From Pigmentiphaga litoralis (GTDB lineage: Bacteria > Pseudomonadota > Gammaproteobacteria > Burkholderiales > Burkholderiaceae_B): 64,000 bases of DNA. The notes beneath the pieces are model-generated. The model made no database searches. It saw only the letters and a program-made list of their open reading frames with translations, and was not told where the DNA came from. How positions within the stretch are numbered: the first letter of the stretch is position 1; the number at the start of each line of letters is the position of its first letter. Below are positions 33,097 through 42,994 of this stretch, one piece after another. Both the position numbers and the translations under genes were made by a program. The stretch spans positions 558,001-622,000 of the forward strand of contig NZ_JACCBP010000002.1 in the NCBI RefSeq assembly GCF_013408655.1. Direction: 5' to 3'.

Positions 33097-34495
33097 GGCG
33101 TGCTCCTTCATTCTTGTTCAGGGCGGCAGCGGCCGCGCTGGTGCCGGCAATGCGGCCAAAGGCCGTGCCGATGGTCATGCCGACGCCGGCGGTATAGCCC
33201 TTGCCCAACACGTTGCCGGCCATCATTTCGCCGGCCGCGAACAGGTTGGGACTGGGCTGGCCGCCAAAGTGCACCGTGGCGTCCTCGTCCACTTTCAGGC
33301 CCAGGTAGGTGAATGTGATGCCGGGGCGGACCGGGTAGGCGTAGAACGGCGCAGTGTCGATGGGCCGCGCCCAATGGGTCTTGGCGGGCGTCACGCCTTC
33401 GGTATGGCAGTCGTCCAGCACCGTATGGTCGAAGGTGCCGATGCGGCAGGCGGCGTTGTATTGCTTGATGGTGTCAACGAATGCGGCCTCGTCCAGTCCG
33501 ACCGCGCGCGCCAGTTCTTCCAGCGTGTTGGCCTTGGTGCCAGGGAACACGGGCGGCATGAAACGGCCCACGGCCTTGGCGTCGATGATCGAGTAGGCGA
33601 TCTGCCCGGGCTGCATGGCGGTCAGGCGGCCCCAGATCGCGTAGCGCTTGGGCCAGAAGTCTTCGCCTTCGTCATAGAAGCGTTGCGCGTCGCGATTCAC
33701 CACCACGCCCAGCGACACACAGTCGATGCGGGTGCAGATGCCGCCGTCGTACAGCGGCGCGCGGGCATCGATGGCCACGCAATGCGATTGCGAGGGGTCA
33801 CCGATAATGTCGGCGCCGGCATCGATCATGTAGCGCAGCAGCACGCCCATGTTGTAGCGGGTGCCGCGGATCAGGAAGTTGTCGGCGGGCCATTCGCCGC
33901 GTTCATTCTGGCCCCAGGCCTCGCGCAGCCACGCCAGGTTGGATTCGAAGCCGCCCGATGCCAGCACACAGGTGCGCGCTTCGATGCGGGTGTCGCCGAT
34001 GCGAGCCGCAACAAAGCGGCCGCCATCCAGTTCCAGCGCATCGACCGTGCAGTCGTAGCGGATGTCTACGCCCAGGGCTTCGGCGCTGCGGTAGTACGCG
34101 TTGATCAGAGCCTTGCCGCCCCCCATGAAAAACGCGTTGGTGCGCGCCAGGTGCAGGGTGCCCGACAGCGGCGGCTGGAAGTTGACGCCATGCTTGCGCA
34201 TCCAGTCGCGGCAGGTGGCCGAATGGCGGATCGCCACGCGCGCCAGGTGTTCATTGGTGATGCCGCCGGTCACCTTCAGCAGGTCTTGCCAGAATTCTTC
34301 TTCGGGGTAGGCCTCGAGCAGCACGTCTTGCGGCGCATCATGCATGCAGCGCAGGTTGCGGGTGTGCTGCGAGTTGCCGCCCCGCCATTCACGCGGCGCG
34401 GACTCCAGCACCATCACGCTCGCGCCGGCCTCGCGCGCCATCAGCGCGGCGCACAGCGCGGCATTGCCGCCGCCAATTACCAGTACGTCGATCAT
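33083..34495 (-). CDS. tcuA: FAD-dependent tricarballylate dehydrogenase TcuA
   Basis: A 470-residue flavoprotein of the fumarate reductase/succinate dehydrogenase family, TcuA type. The FAD motif is [19 protein letters not shown], the middle has [18 protein letters not shown], and the C-terminus shows the [23 protein letters not shown] wording ([15 protein letters not shown]) typical of TcuA. TcuA oxidises tricarballylate to cis-aconitate, which then enters the citric acid cycle. The ATG at 34495 gives the usual [10 protein letters not shown] start. It is the first gene of a tcuAB operon; no tcuC transporter or tcuR regulator is adjacent. Confidence 0.93.
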   Translation of the reverse strand: MIDVLVIGGGNAALCAALMAREAGASVMVLESAPREWRGGNSQHTRNLRCMHDAPQDVLLEAYPEEEFWQDLLKVTGGITNEHLARVAIRHSATCRDWMRKHGVNFQPPLSGTLHLARTNAFFMGGGKALINAYYRSAEALGVDIRYDCTVDALELDGGRFVAARIGDTRIEARTCVLASGGFESNLAWLREAWGQNERGEWPADNFLIRGTRYNMGVLLRYMIDAGADIIGDPSQSHCVAIDARAPLYDGGICTRIDCVSLGVVVNRDAQRFYDEGEDFWPKRYAIWGRLTAMQPGQIAYSIIDAKAVGRFMPPVFPGTKANTLEELARAVGLDEAAFVDTIKQYNAACRIGTFDHTVLDDCHTEGVTPAKTHWARPIDTAPFYAYPVRPGITFTYLGLKVDEDATVHFGGQPSPNLFAAGEMMAGNVLGKGYTAGVGMTIGTAFGRIAGTSAAAAALNKNEGARREAA

Positions 34496-34712
34496 CGGAA
34501 TATCCGGGGGGATTGTCAGGCCGCTACTGTAGGGCGAGCCCCCGCAAGCCGCCATCCCCGGGCGCACAAGCCCTCTTCACGAATCGTGAAGAGCCGCCGC
34601 CCGCCGATCAGGCCATATGTTGCAGCAAAAGAACGGTCCATGACTGCACCGGACGCTTACAAATCGCCCAAAACCCGCGTGCTAAATTTTTGCCTCATCC
34701 ACCGGGAACAGC

Positions 34713-36314
34713 ATGAGCGATACCCCCAAGCCCTTCCGTCTGCCGAACGCGACGCAGACCATCGACCGCCGTTCGCACGAGATCTTTGCGGCGGCGGTGT
34801 CGACGACGCGCATGCCCATGATCGTCACGGATCCCAGGCAGCACGACAATCCGATCGTGTTCGCGAACAATGCCTTCCTGACGATGACGGGCTATACCGA
34901 AGACGAGATCCTGGGCACCAACTGCCGCTTCCTGCAAGGGCCGGATACCGATGAATCCACGGTGGATGAAGTGCGTAACGCCGTGCTGGCCAATCAGGAA
35001 ATCGCGACCGAGATCCTGAATTACCGCAAGGATGGATCGACCTTCTGGAACGCGCTGTTCATCTCGCCCATCGTTAACGAGGATGGAGAAGTCATCTACT
35101 TCTTTGCATCCCAGCTGGACGTCAGCCGCCGCCGTGATGCGGAAGATGCCTTGCGCCAGGCCCAGAAGATGGAATCTCTTGGACAACTCACTGGCGGCAT
35201 CGCACACGACTTCAATAATTTGTTGCAGGTCATGTCTGGCTACGTCGAGTTGTCACGTGTTGGCCTGGAAGTCGGCGCCGGCGTGGCGCGCGTTGGCGCG
35301 AACCTTGACAAGGTCAAGGATGCGATCGACAAGGCGTCGCGGCTGACGCAGCAATTGCTGGCCTTTGCCCGCAAACAGAGCCTGAGCGGCCGGGTGCTGA
35401 GCCTGAACGGCCTGGTCGAAGACATTGTGAGCCTGAGCGATCGGACCCTGGGCGAGCATGTGCGCATCCGCAATGAGTACGCGCCGAACCTGCCGAACGT
35501 GCGGGTGGATTCGACTCAGATGGAAGTTGCGATGCTCAACCTGTTGGTCAATTCGCGTGATGCGCTGGCCGACACGCAAGACGCCACGATCACGGTGCGA
35601 ACCGAACTCGTCACGATCGAACATCACCAGCTGGTCGGTTTTGCGGAGCTGAACGAAGGCCAATACGTGACCGTCAAGGTGGCCGACAACGGCAGCGGCA
35701 TTCCGCCCGGCGTGGTCGACCGGGTGGTGGACCCGTTCTTCACGACCAAGGAATTGGGCAAGGGCACCGGCCTGGGCCTGTCCATGGTGTATGGCTTCGT
35801 CAAGCAATCGGGCGGCGCCATGAACATCGAATCTGAAGAAGGCGTCGGTACGACGGTGACGCTGTATTTCCCTGCGCTGGACGCCGAAGAAAATCCCTTG
35901 CCGACGCCGGTCAAGATCATCGAGCCCATCGGCAAGGAACGCATTCTGGTGGTGGACGACCGGCCGGAAGTGGCCGATGTGAGCAAGGCGCTGCTCGATC
36001 AGCTGGGCTACGACGCGATCGTGGCGTACACGCCCGACGACGCGCTGGCCGTGCTGGCCGGTGACACGGCCGTCGACATGCTGCTGACCGACGTGATCAT
36101 GCCCGGCAAGATGAATGGGGTGATGCTGGCGCGGGAAGCCCGCCTGCTGCGTCCCAAGATCCGGATCCTGCTGACGACGGGCTATGCCGATACGGAACTC
36201 AATCGCAAGGGCGAACGGGCGTCCGAATTCGACATCCTGTACAAGCCCTACAGCCGCGGCGATCTGTCCAAGAAAGTGAAGATCGTCATGAAAGGACCGA
36301 CCGGGGTCGGCTGA
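34713..36314 (+). CDS. LOV-domain hybrid histidine kinase with C-terminal receiver (predicted blue-light sensor)
   Basis: A 533-residue soluble sensor kinase. A LOV-type PAS domain (residues ~25-140) has the full photo-adduct signature GTNCRFLQG with Cys71, Asn103 and Asn113 for flavin contacts, and Gln134 in FFASQLD. It is followed by a HisKA-like segment with phospho-acceptor His165 in [10 protein letters not shown], a HATPase domain ([22 protein letters not shown]) and a receiver domain with Asp460 in LLTDVIMPG and Lys in YKPYSRG. All residues needed for light sensing and phospho-transfer are present. No Hpt or DNA-binding output is adjacent. It is divergent from tcuA. Confidence 0.93.
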   Translation: MSDTPKPFRLPNATQTIDRRSHEIFAAAVSTTRMPMIVTDPRQHDNPIVFANNAFLTMTGYTEDEILGTNCRFLQGPDTDESTVDEVRNAVLANQEIATEILNYRKDGSTFWNALFISPIVNEDGEVIYFFASQLDVSRRRDAEDALRQAQKMESLGQLTGGIAHDFNNLLQVMSGYVELSRVGLEVGAGVARVGANLDKVKDAIDKASRLTQQLLAFARKQSLSGRVLSLNGLVEDIVSLSDRTLGEHVRIRNEYAPNLPNVRVDSTQMEVAMLNLLVNSRDALADTQDATITVRTELVTIEHHQLVGFAELNEGQYVTVKVADNGSGIPPGVVDRVVDPFFTTKELGKGTGLGLSMVYGFVKQSGGAMNIESEEGVGTTVTLYFPALDAEENPLPTPVKIIEPIGKERILVVDDRPEVADVSKALLDQLGYDAIVAYTPDDALAVLAGDTAVDMLLTDVIMPGKMNGVMLAREARLLRPKIRILLTTGYADTELNRKGERASEFDILYKPYSRGDLSKKVKIVMKGPTGVG

Positions 36315-36515
36315 TCAGATGGCTTCGCCCACGCGCAGCTTGACCCCAAACCGATACAGCCGGTGGCCGGACATGCCCGTGCGTTCGCGCGCTTCCAGGA
36401 AGGTGTCCCACAGCGCGGGGTCGGCGCCCGCCTTGCTGGCCTTGATATAGGCATCGACCATGTCGCGCGAAGCGTGCGCAAAATCGGTCAATGCATCCAG
36501 TTCTGACTGTTTCAT
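36315..36515 (-). CDS. Small conserved-looking protein of unknown function
   Basis: A 66-residue protein (start MKQSELDALTDFAHASRDM) that is mostly helical, with a basic C-terminal end. GAGGG lies upstream of the ATG at 36515, and the codon use matches the neighbours, so it is likely real. It is convergent with the LOV kinase gene and ends one base after it. I do not recognise a domain. A connection to the LOV kinase is possible but not supported by direction. Confidence 0.6.
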   Translation of the reverse strand: MKQSELDALTDFAHASRDMVDAYIKASKAGADPALWDTFLEARERTGMSGHRLYRFGVKLRVGEAI

Positions 36516-36613
36516 GGGCGAGCCCTCGGTATCGATGGCACATGCTATCGCCGTGGCCCAAGGGCTGAACATAGGTGACACGGACTACACCGGCCGGACG
36601 GGATGAGGCGATA

Positions 36614-37891
36614 ATGCATGTTGCAACGCAACCCAACCGGAGAACTCCCTTGTTGCCTCACACAATCGGCGAAATCGATCCCCCTCAACGTCTGCTGATG
36701 GGACCTGGCCCGGTCAATGCCCATCCGCGCGTGCTGCGCGCCATGGCGGCGGACCTGCTGGGGCAATTCGATCCGGAAATGACGTCGTACATGAACGAGG
36801 TCATGGCGCTGTATCGCCCCGTGTTCGGCACCGGCAACCGGTGGACCTTCCTGGTCGACGGCACCGCGCGCGCGGGCATCGAAGCGTCGCTAGTGTCGAT
36901 GGTGGCGCCGGGCGACCGTGTCCTGGTGCTGAACTTCGGCCGCTTCGGCCTGTTGCTGACCGAGATCCTGGCGCGTATCGGCGCGGTGGTCGAGACGGTT
37001 GACGCCCCCTGGGGCGAAGTCGTCCCCATGGACGCGGTGGCGGCGGCGATCGAACGCTTCCAGCCCAAAGTCGTGGCCACGGTGCACGGCGATACGTCCA
37101 CCACGATGGCGCAGCCGCTCGACGGCCTGGGCGACCTGTGCCGCGCGGCGGGCGCGCTGTCGTACGTCGATGCCACCGCCACCATTGGCGGGATGGAAAT
37201 CGCCGCGGACCGCTGGGGCGTGGACGTGGTGACCGGTGGCCTGCAAAAATGCCTGGGCGGGCCCTCGGGCTCGTCGCCGATCACCATTTCGGACCGCGCG
37301 GCCGACGCCATCTTTGCGCGCCGCCATGTCGAAGAAGGCATTCGCCGCGACGACATCACCGACGGCACCGGCATCCGCATCGGCTCCAATTATTTCGACC
37401 TGGCCATGATCATGGACTACTGGTCGGAAAAGCGCCTGAACCACCACACCGAAGCCACCACCATGCTGTACGGCGCGCGGGAATGCGCCCGGGTCGCATT
37501 GGGAGAAGGGCTGGCACCGCGTTACGCACGGCATGGCGCCGCAAGCCAGGCCATGATGGCGGGCATCCGGGCAATGGGGCTGACGGTGTTTGGCGATGAA
37601 CGCTACAAGATGACCAACGTGACGGGCATCTACATTCCCGACGGCGTGGATGGCGAAGCGGTGCGCCGCCGCATGCGCGAAGATTTCGAGATCGAGATCG
37701 GGTCGGCCTTCGGCCCGCTGCAGGGCAAGATCTGGCGGATCGGCGCCATGGGCTACAACGCCATGAAGCACAAGATCCTGATCACCCTTGGCGCGCTGGA
37801 ATCGGTGCTGCGCGCCGAAGGGTATGCCTGCCCGCCGGGCGCCGCGGTCGATGCGGCGCTGGCGGCCTGGAACAAGGCGTCGATTACTTGA
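36614..37891 (+). CDS. Class V aminotransferase (alanine-glyoxylate / serine-pyruvate type)
   Basis: A 425-residue PLP-dependent class V aminotransferase. The N-terminal [18 protein letters not shown], the central [20 protein letters not shown] and the PLP lysine in [12 protein letters not shown] are as in alanine-glyoxylate, serine-glyoxylate and PucG-type ureidoglycine aminotransferases. The enzyme moves an amino group to glyoxylate or pyruvate in the cytosol. Two starts are plausible: ATG at 36614 with GAGG five bases upstream, and TTG at 36650 with GGAG seven bases upstream. Its 3' end overlaps the convergent sodC by 8 bp. Confidence 0.92.
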   Translation: MHVATQPNRRTPLLPHTIGEIDPPQRLLMGPGPVNAHPRVLRAMAADLLGQFDPEMTSYMNEVMALYRPVFGTGNRWTFLVDGTARAGIEASLVSMVAPGDRVLVLNFGRFGLLLTEILARIGAVVETVDAPWGEVVPMDAVAAAIERFQPKVVATVHGDTSTTMAQPLDGLGDLCRAAGALSYVDATATIGGMEIAADRWGVDVVTGGLQKCLGGPSGSSPITISDRAADAIFARRHVEEGIRRDDITDGTGIRIGSNYFDLAMIMDYWSEKRLNHHTEATTMLYGARECARVALGEGLAPRYARHGAASQAMMAGIRAMGLTVFGDERYKMTNVTGIYIPDGVDGEAVRRRMREDFEIEIGSAFGPLQGKIWRIGAMGYNAMKHKILITLGALESVLRAEGYACPPGAAVDAALAAWNKASIT

Positions 37892-38405
37892 TGACGCCGC
37901 ACGCCTGACGCGCGCCCCCGCCGCCCAGCGGCGCGGGGTGATCGCTGTGGTTGTCGCCACCGGCGTGCACCATCAGGGCCTTGCCGCTGACAGCGGCCAG
38001 CTTCAGGCGCGGGGCCAGCACCGGCTGCATGGCGTTGCCCTGCGCGTCCACGATCAGGGGGGGCAGGTCGCCCAGGTGGGCGCCGTCATCCCAGGGCATG
38101 CCGTGCTTCTTGGTGTTCTGCGGATCCAGATGGCCGCCGGCAGCGCCTGCCGGCACCATCTTGCCGCCATCTTCCTTGGCATCGCAGCTGCCCATCGCGT
38201 GCACGTGGAAACCGTGGACGCCGGCCGGCAGACTCGTCAGCTTGGGGGTAAAGACCAGACCGTATTTGCTGTCCGACAGGGTCACTTCGCCAATGGCCTG
38301 ACCCTGACCCTTTTCCGTCGCCATGTACATCGGGACGGTCGTGTCGGCGTGGACGGCGGTGGCGCCGAGCAGGCCGGCAAGCAGGGCGGGAATGAGAATG
38401 CGCAT
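37884..38405 (-). CDS. sodC: Periplasmic Cu,Zn superoxide dismutase
   Basis: A 173-residue Cu,Zn superoxide dismutase. A Sec signal peptide ([17 protein letters not shown]) precedes the mature protein. Copper ligands are in HGFHVHAMG and in the late [11 protein letters not shown] segment, zinc ligands in the [13 protein letters not shown] loop, and the structural disulfide Cys residues are in GSCDAK and RQACGVI. It removes periplasmic superoxide. It is tail-to-tail with the aminotransferase gene and monocistronic. The length matches bacterial SodC. Confidence 0.96.
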   Translation of the reverse strand: MRILIPALLAGLLGATAVHADTTVPMYMATEKGQGQAIGEVTLSDSKYGLVFTPKLTSLPAGVHGFHVHAMGSCDAKEDGGKMVPAGAAGGHLDPQNTKKHGMPWDDGAHLGDLPPLIVDAQGNAMQPVLAPRLKLAAVSGKALMVHAGGDNHSDHPAPLGGGGARQACGVIK

Positions 38406-38526
38406 GGTGGTGCTCCAGGACGTGATCGAAGAGCAGACAATCTAGCCGCTGGCGGGCGATCGCGCCACTGCGGTTGTCACGCGATGTGACGGGGCGATAT
38501 GGCGCCCGATGTCGCGGTCAACCGTA

Positions 38527-38796
38527 TCAAGGACGTGGAAGCCGCTCGCCCAGGGCCGCAAGAAACGCGGCGGCCTGTTCCGCCATGGGTTGTCTCATGG
38601 CGATCATCGCGGGTTGGTCGTCCTGCGCGCTCAGCACACGCTCCATCCGCAACCGAAACAACTCGGCGGATTCGCGTTGCGCGCGCTGTGACAAGGTGCC
38701 CAGCAACGTCTCGAGCGCTTCGGCCATCACAATCTGGCGCGCTTCGAGATCCCGCATAGCCTCGGCCATTTCGATAAGGAGTTCCCTGTGTTGCAT
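38527..38796 (-). CDS. Small helical protein of unknown function
   Basis: An 89-residue protein rich in Glu, Ala, Leu and Met, predicted to be one or two long helices (residues ~5-60, possible coiled coil: EMAEAMRDLEARQIVMAEAL). The ATG at 38796 has AAGGAG upstream. It lacks a signal peptide and any motif I recognise. It lies between sodC and the molybdenum hydroxylase operon on the same strand but separated from both by more than 100 bp. Confidence 0.6.
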   Translation of the reverse strand: MQHRELLIEMAEAMRDLEARQIVMAEALETLLGTLSQRAQRESAELFRLRMERVLSAQDDQPAMIAMRQPMAEQAAAFLAALGERLPRP

Positions 38797-38948
38797 CGTG
38801 GCGTCTCTCTGTGCAGAGCTGTCATCGAGCTTAGGATTCTAGGACACCCTTTTTGAAATAGCTTCCTGCTGAGCACGTCGAAACGAGGTTTCTTTGCAGG
38901 CGGGTGATTCGATGATGGCTTCACCCGCCTGATCCGAACACGTGCTCG

Positions 38949-41243
38949 TCAGTAGCCCGGGCGGTCCGTCATCACCTTGTCCGGCGTCATGGGCGTGCTG
39001 CGCACCCGCTTGCCAGTCGCATGGAAGATCGCGTTGCAGATGGCCGCCGACACGCCCACCAGGCCGATTTCGCCAACGCCCTTCGCACCCAGCCGGCTCA
39101 CGATGCGGTCGTCTTCATCCACGAAGATCACCTCGATGTCATGGATGTCGGCATTCACCGGCACATGGTATTCGGACAGGTTGTGGTTCATGAAGCGGCC
39201 CAGGCGGTGATCCGCATGCGTCTCTTCATGCAGGGCTTCGCTGATGCCCCACACCACGCCGCCGGTGATCTGGCTGTGCGCGGTCTTCAGGCTCATGATG
39301 CGGCCGGCGGCAATCGCGCTAACCACCCGAGTCACGCGGACCGTGCCAAACTCCTCGTCCACCTTGACCTCCGCGAACACCGCGGAATGGGTCGACCGGG
39401 TGTACTTCTTTTGCTTCAGGACATTGGGCAGCAGCAGGTACTTTTCTTCGACACGTGTCTCTTTGCCAGCGGCCAGCAGCTCGGGCAGCGTGACCGAGAC
39501 GGTCGGGTCCAGCTTCAGCCGCATGTGGCCTTCGACGAATTCGACGTCGTTGAAGTTGGAGTGCTCGAAGGGCTGGCCTTCCAGCGACCGGGCCAACTTG
39601 TAGAGGCGCTTCTGCAGCTTTTCGCAGGCGCCTTCGACCGCGGACCCGACCGTAGCCACGTGCGACGATCCGCCTTCGATCGGCGCCACGGGCAGGGTCG
39701 AATCGCCCAGCTGGAAGGTGACCTTTTCCAGCGGCAGGCCCATCGATGCCGCCGCGATCATCGCCATGACGGTGTAGGTGCCCGTGCCGATGTCGGTCGC
39801 GGCGCTGCTGACGACCAGGCGGCCATCGGCATGCAGCACGGCGCTGGCGCGCGCAAACATCTGCATCGCATCCCATTGCCCGGTGGCCATGCCCCAACCC
39901 ACCAGCTCGGTGCCGTCACGCATGGACCGCGGCGCCAGCGGCCGGCTCGACCAGCCAAAGCGCTCGGCCGCCTGTTCATAGCAGGCCCGCAATTCCTTGG
40001 TCGAAAAGGGCAGGTCGTTCATCTGGTCGCGCTCGGTGTAGTTCTTCAGGCGCAAGGCCAGCGGGTCCATGTGCAGTTCATAGGCCAGCTCATCCATGGC
40101 GACTTCAAGCGCATGCACGCCGTGAGCCGCGCCCGGCGCGCGCATGTCGATCGGCGTGTATTGGTCCAGGTCGACCAGCTGATACCCCAGGCGCACGTTG
40201 TCGCACGCGTAGAGCTGGCCCGACCAGTTCACCACCACTTCCACGTAGTCTTCGATGCGCGACGTTTCGGCGATCGCTTCGTGCATGATCGAGCGCAGGG
40301 TGCCGTCGCGTTCGGCGGCGAGCTTCACATGCTGCAGCGTTTCGGGCCGATGGCCGAACGTGAACATCTGCTGGCGGGTCAGCACGACGCGCACCGACCG
40401 TTCCAGCTTGAGCGACGCCATTACGGCCAGGGTCAGCTGGTACTGCGGGCGCAGGCCCGACCCGAACGCGCCACCCACATACGGATTGCGCACGGTGACC
40501 TTGTCTTTGGACAGGCCGAATACATGCGACACGTACCAGCGGCTGTTCTGCGAGCTTTGCGTCTTGTCGTAGATGGTCAGATGCCCATCGGCATCGCGAA
40601 TCACCGTTGAAGCAAACAATTCCAGCGGGTTGTGGTGCTCCACGCCGTTGTAATAGGTGGCCGCGATCTTGACCGGGGCCGCATCGAACGCAGCCTGCGC
40701 ATCGCCGCGTTCATCGGGCGGTGGCGAATACCCGGCCTTCAGGCGGCTCGGCTTGTGCCCCCGATGCAGGTTGTCCATCAGATTGGTTTCGTGCGGTTCG
40801 ATCGCGTACTCCACATTCACGAGCGATGCAGCGTGGCGCGCGGCTTCGAAGGTCTCGGCCACGACCAGGGCAATCGGCTGGCCGCTGTACAGCACCTTCT
40901 CGTCATACAGCGGTCGGAAGGGCGAGCCCCCCGGCGCGGTCATGTCCTTGTACGACAGGTCGAACGACCGCATCTTGGGCCGGTTCTGATAGGTGATGAT
41001 GTCAATCACCCCGGGAACGGCCAGCGCCGCTTCCAGATGGAACACGGTCACGCGGCCTTTCGGGATGCTGCTGTTGACCACGACACCATGCGCCAGGTCG
41101 GCGGCAAAATGTTCGGCGGCATATTGCGCGGTGCCGGTGACCTTGGCCCGGCCATCCACCCGCGACACCGACATGCCCTTGGTCACGTAGCCCGTGCCTT
41201 CCGGGGCAACAGGCGCTTTCAGCGATTCGATCAGGTCGGTCAT
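38949..41243 (-). CDS. Molybdenum hydroxylase large subunit (xanthine dehydrogenase family, PaoC-like)
   Basis: A 764-residue molybdopterin-binding subunit. The N-terminus (GTGYVTKGMSVSRVDGRAKV) is that of the PaoC/YagR branch. Molybdopterin-contact segments include NPYVGGAFGSGL, DMRAPGAAHG and the TDIGTGTYTVMA loop. The catalytic base is the Glu in GAKGVGEIGLVG near the C-terminus. The enzyme should hydroxylate an aldehyde or N-heterocycle. Its ATG at 41243 overlaps the FAD subunit stop (ATGA). It forms a heterotrimer with the two upstream genes. Confidence 0.93.
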   Translation of the reverse strand: MTDLIESLKAPVAPEGTGYVTKGMSVSRVDGRAKVTGTAQYAAEHFAADLAHGVVVNSSIPKGRVTVFHLEAALAVPGVIDIITYQNRPKMRSFDLSYKDMTAPGGSPFRPLYDEKVLYSGQPIALVVAETFEAARHAASLVNVEYAIEPHETNLMDNLHRGHKPSRLKAGYSPPPDERGDAQAAFDAAPVKIAATYYNGVEHHNPLELFASTVIRDADGHLTIYDKTQSSQNSRWYVSHVFGLSKDKVTVRNPYVGGAFGSGLRPQYQLTLAVMASLKLERSVRVVLTRQQMFTFGHRPETLQHVKLAAERDGTLRSIMHEAIAETSRIEDYVEVVVNWSGQLYACDNVRLGYQLVDLDQYTPIDMRAPGAAHGVHALEVAMDELAYELHMDPLALRLKNYTERDQMNDLPFSTKELRACYEQAAERFGWSSRPLAPRSMRDGTELVGWGMATGQWDAMQMFARASAVLHADGRLVVSSAATDIGTGTYTVMAMIAAASMGLPLEKVTFQLGDSTLPVAPIEGGSSHVATVGSAVEGACEKLQKRLYKLARSLEGQPFEHSNFNDVEFVEGHMRLKLDPTVSVTLPELLAAGKETRVEEKYLLLPNVLKQKKYTRSTHSAVFAEVKVDEEFGTVRVTRVVSAIAAGRIMSLKTAHSQITGGVVWGISEALHEETHADHRLGRFMNHNLSEYHVPVNADIHDIEVIFVDEDDRIVSRLGAKGVGEIGLVGVSAAICNAIFHATGKRVRSTPMTPDKVMTDRPGY

Positions 41244-42295
41244 ACGGTCACCTCGGAAATGTACGGTTCACCGGTGTTGGTCACGGTGCCTTCGGCGGCC
41301 ATCGTCAGCGCGCGGACGATGGCGCGATGGGCCATCGGAATCTTGTAGTCATTGGCGCCCTGGCCCTTGGCGTTGCTCAACAGGGCTTCGGCCGCCTGCG
41401 TGAATACCGCGGCATCCGGACGGACGCCGACCAGGCCGGCTTCGATCTGCAGATCGCGCCAGGGCTTGTGCGCGACGCTGCCCAAGGCCAGCCGCGCTTC
41501 GCGAATCGTGCCGTCTTCGGCCAGGTCCAGCGCCGCCGCGACCGATACCAGGGCGAATGCATACGATGCGCGCTCGCGCAGCTTCAGGTAGACCGAATGG
41601 CCGGCAAAGGCTTGCGCTTCGGGCAGTTCCAGGTGGGTGATCAGCTCATCGTAGGCAAGGTTGGTGTCCTTGTCCGGGCGATCGCCCGGCAGGCGATGGA
41701 AATCGCCAAACGGGATCTGGCGTTTGCCGGACGGCGACTGCACATGCACGATCGCGCCCAGGGCGGCCAACGCCACGCACATGTCCGACGGGTGGGTGGC
41801 AATGCAATGTTCGCTGGCGCCCAGAATGGCATGCTGGCGGCTCAGGCCGCCGATGGCCGAACAGCCGGTGCCCGGATCCCGCTTGTTGCAGGGTACCTGC
41901 GAGTCATAAAAGTAATAGCAGCGCGTGCGTTGCAGCAGGTTGCCGCCGTTGGTCGCCATATTGCGCAACTGCGGAGACGCGCCGGCCAGGATGGCCGCGG
42001 TCAGCAGCGGGTAACGCGAACGCACCAGCGGGTGATAGGCGGTGTCGGCATTGCGGGCGAGCGCGCCCAGCATCAGCCCGCCGGTTTCCGTCTCTTCGAT
42101 CTGGTTGTACGGCAGGCCATTGATGTCGACCAGGCGCACCGGCCGCATCACGTTTTCTTTCATCAGGTCGATCAGGTTGGTGCCGCCGGCGATGAACTTG
42201 GCTAAGCCCACCGCCATGCTGTTGCCTTCATGACCGCCCAGCGCGTCGAGCGCCTCGGACGCATCGGCAGGTGCCACATAGGTGATCGGATTCAT
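41240..42295 (-). CDS. FAD-binding subunit of molybdenum hydroxylase (PaoB-like)
   Basis: A 351-residue FAD subunit of the xanthine dehydrogenase family. The FAD loop is FIAGGTNLIDLMKE and the second flavin segment NMATNGGNLLQRTRC. Beyond those, residues ~133-180 contain a Cys-rich insert (RCYYFYDSQVPCNKRD ... GTGCSAIGG ... SEHC) that in the E. coli aldehyde oxidoreductase PaoABC holds an extra 4Fe-4S cluster. That insert favours a PaoABC-type aldehyde oxidoreductase over xanthine dehydrogenase. It overlaps both neighbours by ATGA. Confidence 0.92.
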   Translation of the reverse strand: MNPITYVAPADASEALDALGGHEGNSMAVGLAKFIAGGTNLIDLMKENVMRPVRLVDINGLPYNQIEETETGGLMLGALARNADTAYHPLVRSRYPLLTAAILAGASPQLRNMATNGGNLLQRTRCYYFYDSQVPCNKRDPGTGCSAIGGLSRQHAILGASEHCIATHPSDMCVALAALGAIVHVQSPSGKRQIPFGDFHRLPGDRPDKDTNLAYDELITHLELPEAQAFAGHSVYLKLRERASYAFALVSVAAALDLAEDGTIREARLALGSVAHKPWRDLQIEAGLVGVRPDAAVFTQAAEALLSNAKGQGANDYKIPMAHRAIVRALTMAAEGTVTNTGEPYISEVTV

Positions 42296-42855
42296 ACTGG
42301 CACCGTCCCGACGACGACGCTGCGATCCGTGGTTTCGACCACTGCCGGAATGTTCATGACCTGGGTCACGGCGCCGACGATCTGCGGGTAGGCGCCGCAG
42401 CGGCACACGTTGCCGCTCATCAGTTCGCGGACCTGGTCGGCGTTCCTGGCTTCGCCCTCATTCATGAGGCCCACAGCTGAACAGATCTGGCCGGGAGTGC
42501 AGTAGCCGCACTGGAACGCGTCATGGTCAATGAAGGCCTGCTGCAGCGGATGCAGCGTGTCGCCCTCGGCCAGCCCTTCAATCGTCGTGATGTCGCGTCC
42601 GTTCTGCATCACGGCCAGCGTCAGGCAGGAATTGATGCGCTTGCCATCCACCAGCACCGTACAGGCGCCGCACTGGCCCTGGTCACAGCCTTTCTTGCTG
42701 CCGGTCAGGTGCAGGTGTTCGCGAAGCAGGTCCAGCAGGCTGACCCATGCTTCGATCTCTAATCGTGTTTCCTGGCCGTTGATGCGCAGGGTGATGGGGT
42801 AGCGCGGCGCGGCAGCCGGCGCCGCGCCGGGCCGGGGGGTGACTTGTGCGTCCAT
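42292..42855 (-). CDS. 2Fe-2S subunit of molybdenum hydroxylase (PaoA-like)
   Basis: A 187-residue small subunit with two 2Fe-2S clusters: the plant-ferredoxin type GCDQGQCGACTVLVDGKR...C and the helical-domain type CGYCTPGQICS...CRCGAYPQI. Electrons pass from the molybdenum site through these clusters to the FAD subunit. The ATG at 42855 has AAGGA upstream. E. coli PaoA carries a Tat signal, but none is visible here (MDAQVTPRPGAAPAAAPRYP), so this complex is probably cytosolic. No PaoD/XdhC maturation gene is in the window. Confidence 0.93.
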   Translation of the reverse strand: MDAQVTPRPGAAPAAAPRYPITLRINGQETRLEIEAWVSLLDLLREHLHLTGSKKGCDQGQCGACTVLVDGKRINSCLTLAVMQNGRDITTIEGLAEGDTLHPLQQAFIDHDAFQCGYCTPGQICSAVGLMNEGEARNADQVRELMSGNVCRCGAYPQIVGAVTQVMNIPAVVETTDRSVVVGTVPV

Positions 42856-42994
42856 GGGAATCCTTGGTGAGCGAGCCTGAGGCATTGCCCACGAGGCAGC
42901 AAGGCGCGTGCCCATGCGACACGGAAAAACGAACAGCCGGCAAAGGCCGGCTGTTCATCGGGGTCAACCATGCCGGCCCGAAGCCGGCGCGTCC

